A DNA stretch of 64,000 bases from Bisbaumannia salifodinae (GTDB lineage Bacteria > Pseudomonadota > Gammaproteobacteria > Pseudomonadales > Halomonadaceae): NCBI RefSeq assembly GCF_039522585.1, contig NZ_BAAADR010000001.1; one strand, given 5' to 3'. The position numbers and the translations under genes were made by a program. Shown here one piece after another: positions 44,974-53,263 of this stretch (the first letter of the stretch is position 1; each line of letters begins with the position of its first letter). The notes below the pieces were generated by a model. The model was not told where the DNA came from. It was given only the letters and a program-made list of their open reading frames with translations, and ran no database searches.

Positions 44974-46074
44974 ATGCCCCGCTTTCCCAAGCATCTGACG
45001 GGTTCCGGCCCGACCAACCCCTTCCCCGGCATCAAGGTCCTGGAGCGGCGCCTGGGCCGGGAGATTCCCCATCGCCTGGGCTCCAACGAGGGGCTCGACA
45101 TGCCCCATCGGGCGCTGCGCGAGCACTTCGGCGATGCCCTGGTGGAGCATGTCTACTGCTACGGCGATGCCGAGGCGCTGGGCATCCGCCGGCGCCTCTC
45201 CGTGCAGCTCGCCATCCCGCTGGAGCAGCTGCTGGTGGATGCCGGCGCCGATAGCCTGATCGCCCTGGCGCTGCGCGGCCTGGTCAGTCCCGGTGAGTCG
45301 GTGGTGACCACCGCCGGCACCTACCCCACCTTCGGTTACTTCGCCCAGGGCCAGGGGCTCAGCCTGCATGAAGTGCCTTACCGGGAGGCGCCCGGCGTGC
45401 TGGCCCCGGACCTGGAGGCGCTGATCGACGCGGCTCACGACGCCGAGGCGCGCCTGGTCTATCTGGCTAACCCGGACAACCCCGGCGGCCATCTCCACGA
45501 CGACAGCGCCATCCGCACCCTGCGCCAGCGCCTGCCCGAGTACTGCTGGCTGCTGCTCGACGAGGCCTATCATGACTTCCGCGACGATGCCGAGGCGCCC
45601 GAGGTCAACCAGGCCCTGGCCGGGGTGGTGCGCCTGCGCACCCTCTCCAAGGCCCACGGCCTGGCGGGCCTGCGGGTCGGCTATGCCATCGCCGAGGCCG
45701 AGACCCTGGCCATGCTGATGAAGGTGCGCATCCACTATGCGGTCTCGACCCTGAGCCAGGCCGCCGCCGAGGTGGTGTTGGATCACCCCGAAGAGGTGCG
45801 CGCGCATATCCAGGCGGTCAAGGCCCGGCGCGAGCGGCTCGCCGGCCACTTCCGCGAGCTGGGCGCCGAGGTGCTGCCGAGTGCCACCAACTTTATCGCC
45901 ATCCGCCTGGCCGATGCCGAACTCGCCGAGCGGGTCAATCGCCAGTTGCTGGAGGCGGGCCGACTGATCGCCCGGCCCAATCACCCGGCCCTGGGGCATA
46001 TCCTGCGCATCACCGCGGTGGAGGACGCCCTGGCCCCGGGACGACTCGAGATCCTCGAGCGGGCCCTGCGCTAG
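44974..46074 (+). CDS. HisC-like PLP aminotransferase
   Basis: The 366-residue fold-type I aminotransferase has LGSNEGLDMPH, DAGADSLI, ANPDNPGG, LLLDEAYHDF and the PLP lysine in RTLSKAHGLAGLRVGY. It resembles histidinol-phosphate aminotransferase but lies away from other his genes, so it may act on another amino acid. An aromatic or aminoadipate-type substrate cannot be excluded. The sRNA candidate follows it. Confidence 0.82.
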   Translation: MPRFPKHLTGSGPTNPFPGIKVLERRLGREIPHRLGSNEGLDMPHRALREHFGDALVEHVYCYGDAEALGIRRRLSVQLAIPLEQLLVDAGADSLIALALRGLVSPGESVVTTAGTYPTFGYFAQGQGLSLHEVPYREAPGVLAPDLEALIDAAHDAEARLVYLANPDNPGGHLHDDSAIRTLRQRLPEYCWLLLDEAYHDFRDDAEAPEVNQALAGVVRLRTLSKAHGLAGLRVGYAIAEAETLAMLMKVRIHYAVSTLSQAAAEVVLDHPEEVRAHIQAVKARRERLAGHFRELGAEVLPSATNFIAIRLADAELAERVNRQLLEAGRLIARPNHPALGHILRITAVEDALAPGRLEILERALR

Positions 46075-46089
46075 GCTCTCGGGCGAAGT

Positions 46090-46107
46090 TGTCATGCACC
46101 GTTAACA
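46090..46107 (+). promoter_or_regulatory. Partial GacA-type upstream activating site
   Basis: TGTCAT-N6-TTAACA matches 8 of 12 defined positions of the GacA consensus TGTAAG-N6-CTTACA, with correct spacing. It is centred about 50-55 bp before the presumed start of the GGA-rich RNA. A -10-like TAGAGT lies at 46139-46144. The match is partial, so this is a candidate. Confidence 0.4.
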
Positions 46108-46149
46108 CTATCGTTATGGCATTGTCATCTATGCCGACTAGAGTGAAAT

Positions 46150-46288
46150 GGCGGCAAGGGACACTGCCGGACGCCACGCCAGGGACGCGAAGGGCCAGGA
46201 GGCCCTGTAGGGAAGGTCGGCACCGGGAGGGTGCCCAGGGAGGGCTAGGACCACCACGCCACCGACGGGAGTCGGCGGCGTTTTTTTT
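46150..46288 (+). ncRNA. Candidate CsrB/RsmZ-type sRNA sequestering CsrA/RsmA
   Basis: This short region has nine GGA triplets in about 125 bases, many as AGGGA or AGGA. Hairpins expose GGA in loops. They are GGCGG/CUGCC at 46150-46168 with AGGGA in the loop, GGGCC-AGGA-GGCCC at 46192-46205, and GGCACC-GGGAG-GGUGCC at 46219-46235. The fourth is the terminator stem at 46257-46280 with loop GGGA, followed by eight T. This arrangement is diagnostic of RNAs that titrate the translational regulator CsrA/RsmA. No protein frame fits. The end of the 5' transcript is estimated from a weak -10. A partial GacA site upstream supports the call. Confidence 0.8.
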
Positions 46289-46290
46289 GT

Positions 46291-47247
46291 TTATTCCCAC
46301 CCCGGCACGCCCTGGCGAATGCGCCAGGAGAAGTCGTCGGCATCGCCGGCCTGGCGGGCCGCCTCGGTGATATCGGCGCGGGCCTTGAGGGTGGCGAGGG
46401 AGTAGCCCGGCATCAGGCCATCCACCGCATGCACATAATCCGCCAGGCGCCCGGTCAGCAACAGCCGGTAGTCCATGGGCAGGCCGTCGACGATGCGCCG
46501 CATCATGGCGTAGACGATGGTGGTGCAGTTGGCGGTGATGGTGTGGTAGAAACGCGGCGCCTCGTGCAGGGCATTGGCTTCCGCCACATAGGAGAGCAGC
46601 AGCTCGCGCCGCGCCCGGGGCGACATCTCGATCCGGTAGAGGCTGACCCGCTCGCCGCGGTGATTGGTGCGCCCCCCCACCAGGTCGCGCTCCGTGGCGG
46701 CGACGATGCTCAGCTCGTACTGCTTGAAGAAACCGGCCAACGACGAGAAGGCCTCGTGTCGCTCGCGGCGGATCTCCACCGAGAAGGTGAGGAAGTCACC
46801 GTCGTCGAAGCCGAAGGTCACCATCACATGGGAGATCAGCGGCAGCCCCCAGTTGGAGATCAGCAGGTCCACCGAGGCAAGCCGCGACAGATCGTATTCC
46901 CGGGTCTCCCAGTGGGGCTCGCCCGCTTCCCGGTCCTGCCAGCGGAAGTCACGCACCTGGTGGAGGATCAATCGCTCCCCGTCGACCTCGCCCTCGAGCA
47001 TCTGCGCCACGTCCGCGGCCCAGTCACGCGCGTTGGAAGGGGCCAGGCTAAACCACCAGCCGAGCAGCGCGAGGTGCAACCCGCCCTGGACCAACGCCGC
47101 CGTCCAGGGGCTCCCCCGCAAGGCGACGGCCAGCAACGCCAGGCTCAGTCCGCTCCAGGCCAGTGCCCAGGGCCGCCCCGCCTGATAGTCCAGGGCCAGC
47201 GCCCCCCAGCCTCCCGAGAGCACCACCAGCACCACGGCCAAGGCCAT
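46291..47247 (-). CDS. DUF4105 (Lnb-like) membrane-anchored protein
   Basis: The 318-residue protein has two N-terminal hydrophobic segments (residues 1-18 and 28-68). A periplasmic DUF4105 domain follows, with HWETREYDLSRLASVDLLIS, FGFDDGDFLTFSVEIRRERH, and ITANCTTIVYAMM. The His/Cys/Asn features suggest a papain-like amidase or transglutaminase-like fold, but no activity is known to me. It converges on the sRNA candidate; its stop lies just after that RNA's T tract. Confidence 0.88.
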   Translation of the reverse strand: MALAVVLVVLSGGWGALALDYQAGRPWALAWSGLSLALLAVALRGSPWTAALVQGGLHLALLGWWFSLAPSNARDWAADVAQMLEGEVDGERLILHQVRDFRWQDREAGEPHWETREYDLSRLASVDLLISNWGLPLISHVMVTFGFDDGDFLTFSVEIRRERHEAFSSLAGFFKQYELSIVAATERDLVGGRTNHRGERVSLYRIEMSPRARRELLLSYVAEANALHEAPRFYHTITANCTTIVYAMMRRIVDGLPMDYRLLLTGRLADYVHAVDGLMPGYSLATLKARADITEAARQAGDADDFSWRIRQGVPGWE

Positions 47248-47302
47248 GCCACCTCCGACACCATGAGTTCGCGCTTATGATGCCAGAGTTGGCGTGAGGG
47301 GC

Positions 47303-48274
47303 CTAAACGGCAGTGAGCCAGTCGCCGAAGGCGCTCAACTCCCCGCCCAGCTCGCCCCGGGTCACCCGCCGGTAGAGTGCCTGCAGGCGGGCGGTCAGCG
47401 AGTCGTCGGCGATGGGCTCACCCACCGCCGGCGCCCCGGTCCGGGCGCCGATATGGCGACCGTCCAGCTCGCGCAGCGGCAACAGCTCGGCGGCGGTACC
47501 GGTCAGGAAGGCCTCGTCGGCCAGGTAGAGCTCGTCGCGGGTGATGCGCCGTTCGCGCACCTCCATGCCCAGCACCTCGCGGGCCAGGCGAATCACGCTG
47601 TCGCGGGTGATGCCCTGCAGGCAGGAGGTGACCTCCGGGGTATGCAGCACCCCGTCGCGGAACAGGAAGACATTGGCCGCCGAGGCCTCCGCCACATAGC
47701 CCTCCGGGTCGAGCATGATAGCCTCGTCGAAGCCCGCCTTGACCGCGGTATTGAGGGCCAGCATGGCATTGACGTAGTGGCCGTTGGTCTTGGCCCGGCA
47801 CAGGCTGATATTGACGTGGTGGCGGGCCCAGGAGGAAGTCAGCGCGCGCAGCCCGACTCGCGCCGCCTGGGGCGAGATATAGTCGCCCAGGTCCCAGGCG
47901 GCGATCATCACATGGCTGGAGAGCCCCTTGGCGCGCAGCCCCAGTCCCTCGGCGCCCAGGAAGACGGTAGGCTTGAGGTAGGCGTTGCTCAGACCGTTCC
48001 TGGCCAGGCACTGGCGCTGGGCCTGGATCAGCGCCTCGGCGCCGCAAGATAACGGTATATCCAGGGCGTGGGCGCTATCCAGCAGCCGCCGGGTATGCTC
48101 CGCCACCCGGAACAGGTGGGTGCCGCCGGGGCCGGCGTAGGCGCGCACCCCCTCGAAGCAGCCCATGCCGTAGTGCAGGCTATGGGTCAGCAGATGGGTC
48201 TGGGCCTCCCGCCAGGGCAGCCAGTCGCCGTCGAGCCAGATCCAACCATCCCGGTCATACAGCGGGGTCGTCAT
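47303..48274 (-). CDS. ilvE: Branched-chain amino acid aminotransferase-like (fold type IV)
   Basis: The 323-residue PLP enzyme has THSLHYGMGCFEGVRAY, the PLP lysine in NISLCRAKTNGHYVNAMLA, EASAANVFLF and TSCLQGITRDSV. It matches IlvE in length and motifs. It sits at the end of the minus-strand operon with deacetylase, cyclodeaminase and TRAP genes, so it may transaminate a pathway intermediate rather than, or besides, branched-chain amino acids. GGAGAGG precedes the ATG, which overlaps a duplicated mini-ORF as ATGA. Confidence 0.88.
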   Translation of the reverse strand: MTTPLYDRDGWIWLDGDWLPWREAQTHLLTHSLHYGMGCFEGVRAYAGPGGTHLFRVAEHTRRLLDSAHALDIPLSCGAEALIQAQRQCLARNGLSNAYLKPTVFLGAEGLGLRAKGLSSHVMIAAWDLGDYISPQAARVGLRALTSSWARHHVNISLCRAKTNGHYVNAMLALNTAVKAGFDEAIMLDPEGYVAEASAANVFLFRDGVLHTPEVTSCLQGITRDSVIRLAREVLGMEVRERRITRDELYLADEAFLTGTAAELLPLRELDGRHIGARTGAPAVGEPIADDSLTARLQALYRRVTRGELGGELSAFGDWLTAV

Positions 48275-48380
48275 AGAGCCTCTCCTTCCAGAGGGTCCGG
48301 GAGACGGCGCCGGCCGTCCAGCCGCTGACAAGTTCCCCCATCCCGATCATACAGCGGGGTCATCATAGGGCCTCTCCTTC
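48246..48380. repeat. 92-bp tandem duplication at the deacetylase/ilvE junction
   Basis: The 43-bp blocks 48246-48288 and 48338-48380 differ at only three positions (all G/A changes). Between them the sequence resembles the 3' end of the deacetylase gene. The unit thus holds deacetylase tail, ribosome site and ilvE head, repeated once. Confidence 0.85.
48271..48366 (-). CDS. 31-codon mini-ORF made by junction duplication
   Basis: The frame begins with ATG overlapping the deacetylase stop (ATGA), with GGAGAGG upstream. It encodes MMTPLYDRDGGTC..., copying the IlvE N-terminus, and ends ...RRRLPDPLEGEAL, copying the deacetylase C-terminus (RRMLEGEAL). Its own stop overlaps the ilvE start as ATGA. 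It may be a coupling relay rather than a functional peptide. Translation is inferred from signals only. Confidence 0.5.
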   Translation of the reverse strand: MMTPLYDRDGGTCQRLDGRRRLPDPLEGEAL

Positions 48381-49478
48381 GAGCATACGCCGCCAGCCGT
48401 CGATCAGGTCGCGCTGGTGGGGTTGCAGAGCCTGGTAGCCCCAGGCGGCGATCTCGTCATTCTGGGGGTCGGGCACGGCGGTGCGGCTGCCGGCCAGGGT
48501 CTGGATCACCGCATGGCCACACAGCGGCACATAGCCTTCCGAGTAGCCGCCCTCGTGGATCATCACAAGGCGTCCACCGCAGACCCGCTCGGCCAGGGCC
48601 TTGACCTGGGCGGTCATGGCCGCGAAGGCGGCGCTGTTGAGCAGCATCTTGCCCAAGGGGTCCTTGGCAGCGGCGTCATAGCCGCAGGCGACAATGATCA
48701 GTTCAGGGGCGAAGACCTCCAGGGCCGGCAGCACCAGCTCGCGCACCGCATGGTCGTAGGCGCCCAGGCCCGAGCCCGGCGGCAGCGGCAGGTTGAGGTT
48801 GGCGCCCCGCCCCGCTCCTTCGCCGCGCTCCTCGAAGGTGCCGCTGTCCAGCGGGTAGTTGGCGGCCTGGTGGATCGAGACCGTCAGGGTCTCGGGATCG
48901 CTATAGAAGGCCGACTGCTGGCCGTTGCCGTGGTGAACGTCCCAGTCGAGGATGGCCACCCGCCCCAGGGGGCCCGTGGCGCGGGCCTGGTGCACGGCGA
49001 CAGGGATATTGCCCAGCAGGCAGAAGCCGCGGCCACGATCCGCCTCGGCATGGTGGCCCGGCGGGCGACACAAGGCATAGGCGTTGGCCAGCTCGCCCCG
49101 GGCCACCGCTTCCACGGCAGCCATGGCCAGCCCTGCCGACTGGCGCGCCGCGGCCAGGCTGCCGGGGGTATAGGGTGCGCAATCGCCGCCGTCGCCGCCG
49201 CGGGCCGCGTCCCCCGCCTCCAGGGCATCCAGGTAGGCGGCGGTGTGGAAGCGCTCCAGGGCCCGGCGATCGGCGGGCGGCGCCTTGCGCACCGCCAGCT
49301 CGTCGATCAGCCCAGAGACCTCCAGCAGGTTCTTCAGGCGGCGCTTGCTCTCGGGGCTCTCCGAGGCGGGCTGAGGCTGCAGGAAGGCCCCCGGGGCCGA
49401 GAAGACCCCGATGGCCCCGGCATCGTGCCAGAAGCAGCGCTCGTGCCAGAAGAAGCCCGTCCCGACGGCCGAACTCAT
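48363..49478 (-). CDS. Class II histone-deacetylase-like amidohydrolase, second copy
   Basis: The 371-residue zinc enzyme is a close paralogue of the one at 40330, sharing RPPGHHAEADRGRGFCLLGN, LDWDVHHGNGQQ, ACGYDAAAKDPLGKMLLNSA and IHEGGYSEGY. All zinc ligands and the catalytic Tyr are present. It overlaps the cyclodeaminase gene by four bases and belongs to the TRAP-deacetylase operon. A small acetylated amine is the probable substrate. Confidence 0.93.
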   Translation of the reverse strand: MSSAVGTGFFWHERCFWHDAGAIGVFSAPGAFLQPQPASESPESKRRLKNLLEVSGLIDELAVRKAPPADRRALERFHTAAYLDALEAGDAARGGDGGDCAPYTPGSLAAARQSAGLAMAAVEAVARGELANAYALCRPPGHHAEADRGRGFCLLGNIPVAVHQARATGPLGRVAILDWDVHHGNGQQSAFYSDPETLTVSIHQAANYPLDSGTFEERGEGAGRGANLNLPLPPGSGLGAYDHAVRELVLPALEVFAPELIIVACGYDAAAKDPLGKMLLNSAAFAAMTAQVKALAERVCGGRLVMIHEGGYSEGYVPLCGHAVIQTLAGSRTAVPDPQNDEIAAWGYQALQPHQRDLIDGWRRMLEGEAL

Positions 49479-50416
49479 GCCCCGCCCTCCTGGCGCTCCC
49501 AGACCTCAATGGCCGCCGCTAGATCCTCCAGCGACGCCCCCACCGACTTGAACAGGGTAATCGCCTGCGGCGAGGAGCGACCGGGCCGGTCGCCACGCAG
49601 CAATTCGGCCAGCTCGCCGCGAATGGAATCAAAAGCGAAGGCCCCCTCGTCGATGGCCTGGAGGATATCCCCCGCCTCGCCCCGGGCCCCGGCATAGGTG
49701 TCCACATAGACCTCGCTGCGCGCCAGGCAGTCGGCGTCGGTCTCGCGCATGCTGGGGCGGAAGGCACCGATCAGGTCCAGGTGGCTGCCCGGGGCGAGCC
49801 AGGCGCCGCGAATCAGCGGCTCGCTGGACAGGGTCACGCAACTGACGATATCCGCCTCCCGGCAGGCCGCTTCGAGATCCCCCACGGCGGCGCTATCGAA
49901 GCGCCCGGCGTAGTCGGCGGCGATGGCCCGCGCCTTGTCGGGGTTGCGCCCCCAGACCCGCACCCGCTTGATGGGACGCACCGCGGCATGGGCCTCGATG
50001 ACCATGGGTGCCAGCTTGCCGGTGCCCACTACCAGCAGGGTCTCGGCATCGTCCCGAGCCAGGGCCTGGGCCGCCAGGGCCGAGGCGGCGGCGGTGCGCC
50101 GGCGGGTCAGCTCGCTGCCGTCGAGGCAGGCCAGGGGCCGGCCGTGCTGGCCCTCGCTGAGCAGGTAGACCCCGGCGATGGCCGGCAGGCCGTGCTCGGC
50201 GTTCTGCGGGAAGACATTGACCATCTTGACGCCGATATAGCCGGCGGCTTCCCAGGCCGGCATCAGCAGCATGGTGGCCTCGCCGTCGGGGCGATGCATG
50301 GCGTGGTGGTGGCGCGGTGGCGCCTCCACGCCCTGGACGAAGGTCTTCTCCAGGCGCGCCACCAGGGCCCGCCAGTCCAGGGCCCGGGCCACCTCCTCGG
50401 CACCGATGATGCGCAT
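49475..50416 (-). CDS. Ornithine cyclodeaminase / mu-crystallin family protein (ketimine reductase candidate)
   Basis: The 313-residue NAD(P)-binding protein has GYIGVKMVNVFPQNA, SELTRRRTAAASALAA, the Rossmann-like LLVVGTGKLAP, and APGSHLDLIGAFRPSMRE. Members include true ornithine cyclodeaminases and reductases of cyclic imines such as piperideine- and pyrroline-2-carboxylate (LhpI type). The neighbouring lysine/pipecolate genes favour the imine reductase role, but sequence alone cannot decide. It starts one base after the RidA gene's stop codon. Confidence 0.88.
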   Translation of the reverse strand: MRIIGAEEVARALDWRALVARLEKTFVQGVEAPPRHHHAMHRPDGEATMLLMPAWEAAGYIGVKMVNVFPQNAEHGLPAIAGVYLLSEGQHGRPLACLDGSELTRRRTAAASALAAQALARDDAETLLVVGTGKLAPMVIEAHAAVRPIKRVRVWGRNPDKARAIAADYAGRFDSAAVGDLEAACREADIVSCVTLSSEPLIRGAWLAPGSHLDLIGAFRPSMRETDADCLARSEVYVDTYAGARGEAGDILQAIDEGAFAFDSIRGELAELLRGDRPGRSSPQAITLFKSVGASLEDLAAAIEVWERQEGGA

Positions 50417-50417
50417 C

Positions 50418-50774
50418 TCAGGCCTCCGGCAGGGCGGCGGTGACCATGATCTCCACCTTCCACTCGGGCTTGGCCAGCTTGGCCTCCACCGCGGCGCGGA
50501 CCGGCGGGCGTCCCGGCACCACCCAGGCGTCCCAGGCGGCGTTCATGGCATCGAACTCGGCCATGCTGGTAACCCAGACCTGGGCGCTGATCAGGTGCTG
50601 CTTGGAGGTACCGGCCTCGGCCAGCAGCTCGTCGATACGGGTCAGCACCTGCTCGGTCTGGCCGCGCATCTCGGCGGAGGCGTCGCTGGGCACCTGGCCG
50701 GCCAGATAGACGGTGCCGTTGTGCACGGTGATCTGGCTCATGCGGGCATTGCTGTGGTGATAGCTGACGGTCAT
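50418..50774 (-). CDS. RidA family enamine/imine deaminase
   Basis: The 118-residue protein has the YjgF/RidA fold signature: VYLAGQVPSD near residue 22, MRGQTEQVLTRIDELLAEAG, and GRPPVRAAVEAKL with the conserved Arg near residue 97. RidA proteins hydrolyse reactive enamines/imines made by PLP enzymes or amino acid oxidases. It is placed just before the cyclodeaminase-like gene, which suggests it clears an imine in this pathway. GAGAGAGA precedes the ATG. A longer frame running upstream into the deacetylase is not coding. Confidence 0.88.
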   Translation of the reverse strand: MTVSYHHSNARMSQITVHNGTVYLAGQVPSDASAEMRGQTEQVLTRIDELLAEAGTSKQHLISAQVWVTSMAEFDAMNAAWDAWVVPGRPPVRAAVEAKLAKPEWKVEIMVTAALPEA

Positions 50775-50804
50775 GGCGTGTCTCTCTCTTCGGTTGATTT
50801 TTTC

Positions 50805-50930
50805 ACTAAAGGCGCCTGCGGCGCCAATCACTGGGGGCGACTTCGTCGCCATCGTCCGGAATCCGGACTCCCACAACACCAGTGGCAACCCACAACACCA
50901 GTGGCAACCCACAACACTAGTGGCAACTGT
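50805..50930. repeat. REP-like repeat ending in three 19-bp tandem units
   Basis: Between the ridA and amidohydrolase genes, 'aaaggcgcctgcggcgccaatcactgggggcgacttcgtcgcc' leads into three perfect or near-perfect copies of 'cccacaacaccagtggcaa' at 50870-50888, 50889-50907 and 50908-50926. The repeat interrupts the operon but leaves no obvious terminator. Confidence 0.8.
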
Positions 50931-50935
50931 GGGGT

Positions 50936-51970
50936 TCAGGTGGCGGTAAAGCCCGCCATCAGGGCGTGCAGGTTGTCGGCCAGGTACTCGGTGGGGTAGC
51001 CCCCCTCCTGCACCAGTACCGTGGGCAGGCCGAGGCCGGCCAGGCGCGCGCCGATGGCGCGGAAGTCCTCGGTCTCCAGGCTCAGGCCGGCCAGGGGGTC
51101 GTCCTTGTGGGCGTCCAGGCCGAGGGCCACCACCAGCGCCTGGGGGCGGAAGGCGGCCATGGCCGCCAGCAGCCGCTCCAGGGCGGCCAGGAAGGCCACG
51201 CCGTCGCTGCCCAGGGGCAGCGGCAGGTTGAGGTTCGCGCCCTGCCCCTCCCCCTTGCCGGTCTCGTCGGCACCGCCCCAGAAGAAGGGGTAGAAGTCGG
51301 CGGGGTCGGCATGCAGCGAGCCGGTCCAGACGTCGCCGCGGGCATAGAAGATGTCCTGGGTGCCGTTGCCGTGGTGCAGGTCCACGTCGACGATGGCCAC
51401 CCGCGCGAAGCGCTCGCGCAGCACCGTGGCGGCCAGCGCCGAGTTGTTGAGGAAGCAGAAGCCACCGGCGCGCTCCGGCCCGGCATGGTGTCCCGGCGGC
51501 CGGCACAGGGCATAGGCGCCCGGCTCGCCGCCCAGCACCGCCTCGGCGGCGGCCTCGGCACTGGCGGCGCTGGCCAGGATGCCGCGGAAGCTGCCGGCAC
51601 CGATGGGACAGGCCATGTCGTGCAGGTGCCAGCCGGCCTGGCCCACCGGATGGCGCGGGTAGTGATGGCCGCCGCCGCAGGGGTGCACATTGGGCGCCAC
51701 CAGTTCGGCGGCGCCGGGCAGCGCCTGCCAGCGGGCGTGGATGGTCTCGAGGAAATCGAGATAGCGGGCGCTGTGGATGCGCCCCAGCCGCTCACGCAGC
51801 CGCGGGGTATCGGCCTTGGCCGGGGCACTCAGCGAGAGCCCCGCCTGGGCCAGCCCCAGGCTCAGCAACTCGGCGCGCTTGGGCCCCTCCGGCGACGGGG
51901 CCGGCGCGCCGCGCAGCAGGAAGGTGGGCGGCGCATGGCGCTCCTGGTCGGGATGGTAGTAGAGCTTCAT
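50936..51970 (-). CDS. Acetylpolyamine amidohydrolase-like deacetylase
   Basis: The 344-residue zinc enzyme matches Mycoplana-type acetylpolyamine amidohydrolase in length and in its opening (MKLYYHPDQERHAPPTFLLRG). Key motifs are RPPGHHAGPERAGGFC, VDVDLHHGNGTQ, LGLDAHKDDPLAG and EGGYPTEYL. It would remove acetyl groups from acetylated polyamines or similar amines. It is more distant from the two class II copies in this window. The gene follows the TRAP permease genes by 15 bp, so import and deacetylation are linked. Confidence 0.92.
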   Translation of the reverse strand: MKLYYHPDQERHAPPTFLLRGAPAPSPEGPKRAELLSLGLAQAGLSLSAPAKADTPRLRERLGRIHSARYLDFLETIHARWQALPGAAELVAPNVHPCGGGHHYPRHPVGQAGWHLHDMACPIGAGSFRGILASAASAEAAAEAVLGGEPGAYALCRPPGHHAGPERAGGFCFLNNSALAATVLRERFARVAIVDVDLHHGNGTQDIFYARGDVWTGSLHADPADFYPFFWGGADETGKGEGQGANLNLPLPLGSDGVAFLAALERLLAAMAAFRPQALVVALGLDAHKDDPLAGLSLETEDFRAIGARLAGLGLPTVLVQEGGYPTEYLADNLHALMAGFTAT

Positions 51971-51985
51971 GGCGTGTCCTTGTCC

Positions 51986-53263
51986 TTAGCCGAGCAGGGA
52001 GGGAATCCAGGTAGAGAGCGCCGGGAAGGCAGCCAGCAGCACGATCACCGCCAGGTAAGCGGTATAGAACGGCAGCGAGGCGATGATAGCCCGCTCGTAG
52101 GGCACGTTGGCGATCCGCGCCGCGGTCATCAGCGTCATGCCCACCGGTGGCGTCACGTTGGAAACGTTCAGCACCACGATCATCAGGATGGCGAAGTGCA
52201 GCGGGTCGAAACCCAGCTGGATCATCGCCGGCACCAGCACCGGCGCCACCACCACCAGGGCCGGCAGCACGTCCATCACGGTGCCAATCAGGATCAGCAG
52301 CAGGCAGACCAGCATCAGCTGCAGGAAGGCGGAGTCGCTGAAGGTGGTGATCAGGCCGGCGGCCTCCCGGGCGATGCCGGAACGGGTCACGAACCAGCCC
52401 AGCACCGCCGAGGTGGCCAGCAGGAAGAACACCACCCCGGAGAAGCGTACCGTGACCACCAGCGCCTGCCAGATCTTGCCCCAGGTCAGGTTGCGGTAGA
52501 AGGCCACGCCGATGACGATGGCGTAGACCGCGGCGAAGCCGGAGGCCTCGGTGATGGTGGTCAACCCCGAGAGGATGCCGCCGAGGATGATCAGCGGCAC
52601 CACCATGGCCGGCAGGGCCACCAGGAAGGCGACCACCGCCAGCTTGAACGGGGTGGGTGCCTGCTTGGGGTAGCCGCGCTTCCAGGCCAGGAAGAAGCTG
52701 ACCAGCAGCAGGGCCAGGGCCATCAGCAGGCCGGGGATGATGCCGCCGGCGAACAGATCGATCACAGAGATATCCCGCAGCAGGGTGGCATAGACCACCA
52801 TCACCACGCTGGGAGGGATGATCGGGCCGATGATCGACGAGCAGGCGGTGATGGCGGCGGCGTATTCGGCGTCGTAGCCCTGCTTCTTCATCTCCGGGAT
52901 CATGATCTTGCCGATCGCCACCGTATCGGTGATGGCGGCGCCGGTGAGGCCGGCGAAGAACACCGAGACCGAGATGTTGACGTGGGACAGGGCCCCGCGC
53001 ACCCGGCCGAAGAGGGCGTTATTGAAGGCGATCAGCTTCTGGGTCAGGCCGCCCTGGTTCATCAGCTCGGCGGTGAAGATGAAATAGGGCACGGCGATCA
53101 GCAGGAACCCGGAAACACCGGAGAACATGCGGTCGGCAATAATGCCCAGCATGCGCTCACCGCCCAGGGTGAAGCCGCCCACCAGCCCCGACATGGCCAT
53201 GACGATGGCCACCGGGGCGCCGATCAGCAGCAGCACCACGAAAGCGAGAATGGCTGGCGTCAT
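51986..53263 (-). CDS. TRAP transporter large permease (DctM)
   Basis: The 425-residue protein has about twelve helices with TRAP-M motifs such as GERMLGIIADRMFSGVSGFL, FFAGLTGAAITDTVAIG and TPPVGMTLMTAARIA. It forms the sodium-driven translocation subunit. It overlaps the small permease gene by four bases. Confidence 0.94.
   Translation of the reverse strand: MTPAILAFVVLLLIGAPVAIVMAMSGLVGGFTLGGERMLGIIADRMFSGVSGFLLIAVPYFIFTAELMNQGGLTQKLIAFNNALFGRVRGALSHVNISVSVFFAGLTGAAITDTVAIGKIMIPEMKKQGYDAEYAAAITACSSIIGPIIPPSVVMVVYATLLRDISVIDLFAGGIIPGLLMALALLLVSFFLAWKRGYPKQAPTPFKLAVVAFLVALPAMVVPLIILGGILSGLTTITEASGFAAVYAIVIGVAFYRNLTWGKIWQALVVTVRFSGVVFFLLATSAVLGWFVTRSGIAREAAGLITTFSDSAFLQLMLVCLLLILIGTVMDVLPALVVVAPVLVPAMIQLGFDPLHFAILMIVVLNVSNVTPPVGMTLMTAARIANVPYERAIIASLPFYTAYLAVIVLLAAFPALSTWIPSLLG

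Noticed and set aside
46089..46370. Short plus-strand protein frame of 93 codons
   Set aside because: It covers the GGA-rich RNA and runs into the opposite gene; composition is Arg/Pro-rich and there is no ribosome site. An RNA explains the region better.
50870..50926. Possible CRISPR-like array
   Set aside because: Units are directly abutting 19-mers without spacers, and no cas gene is present.
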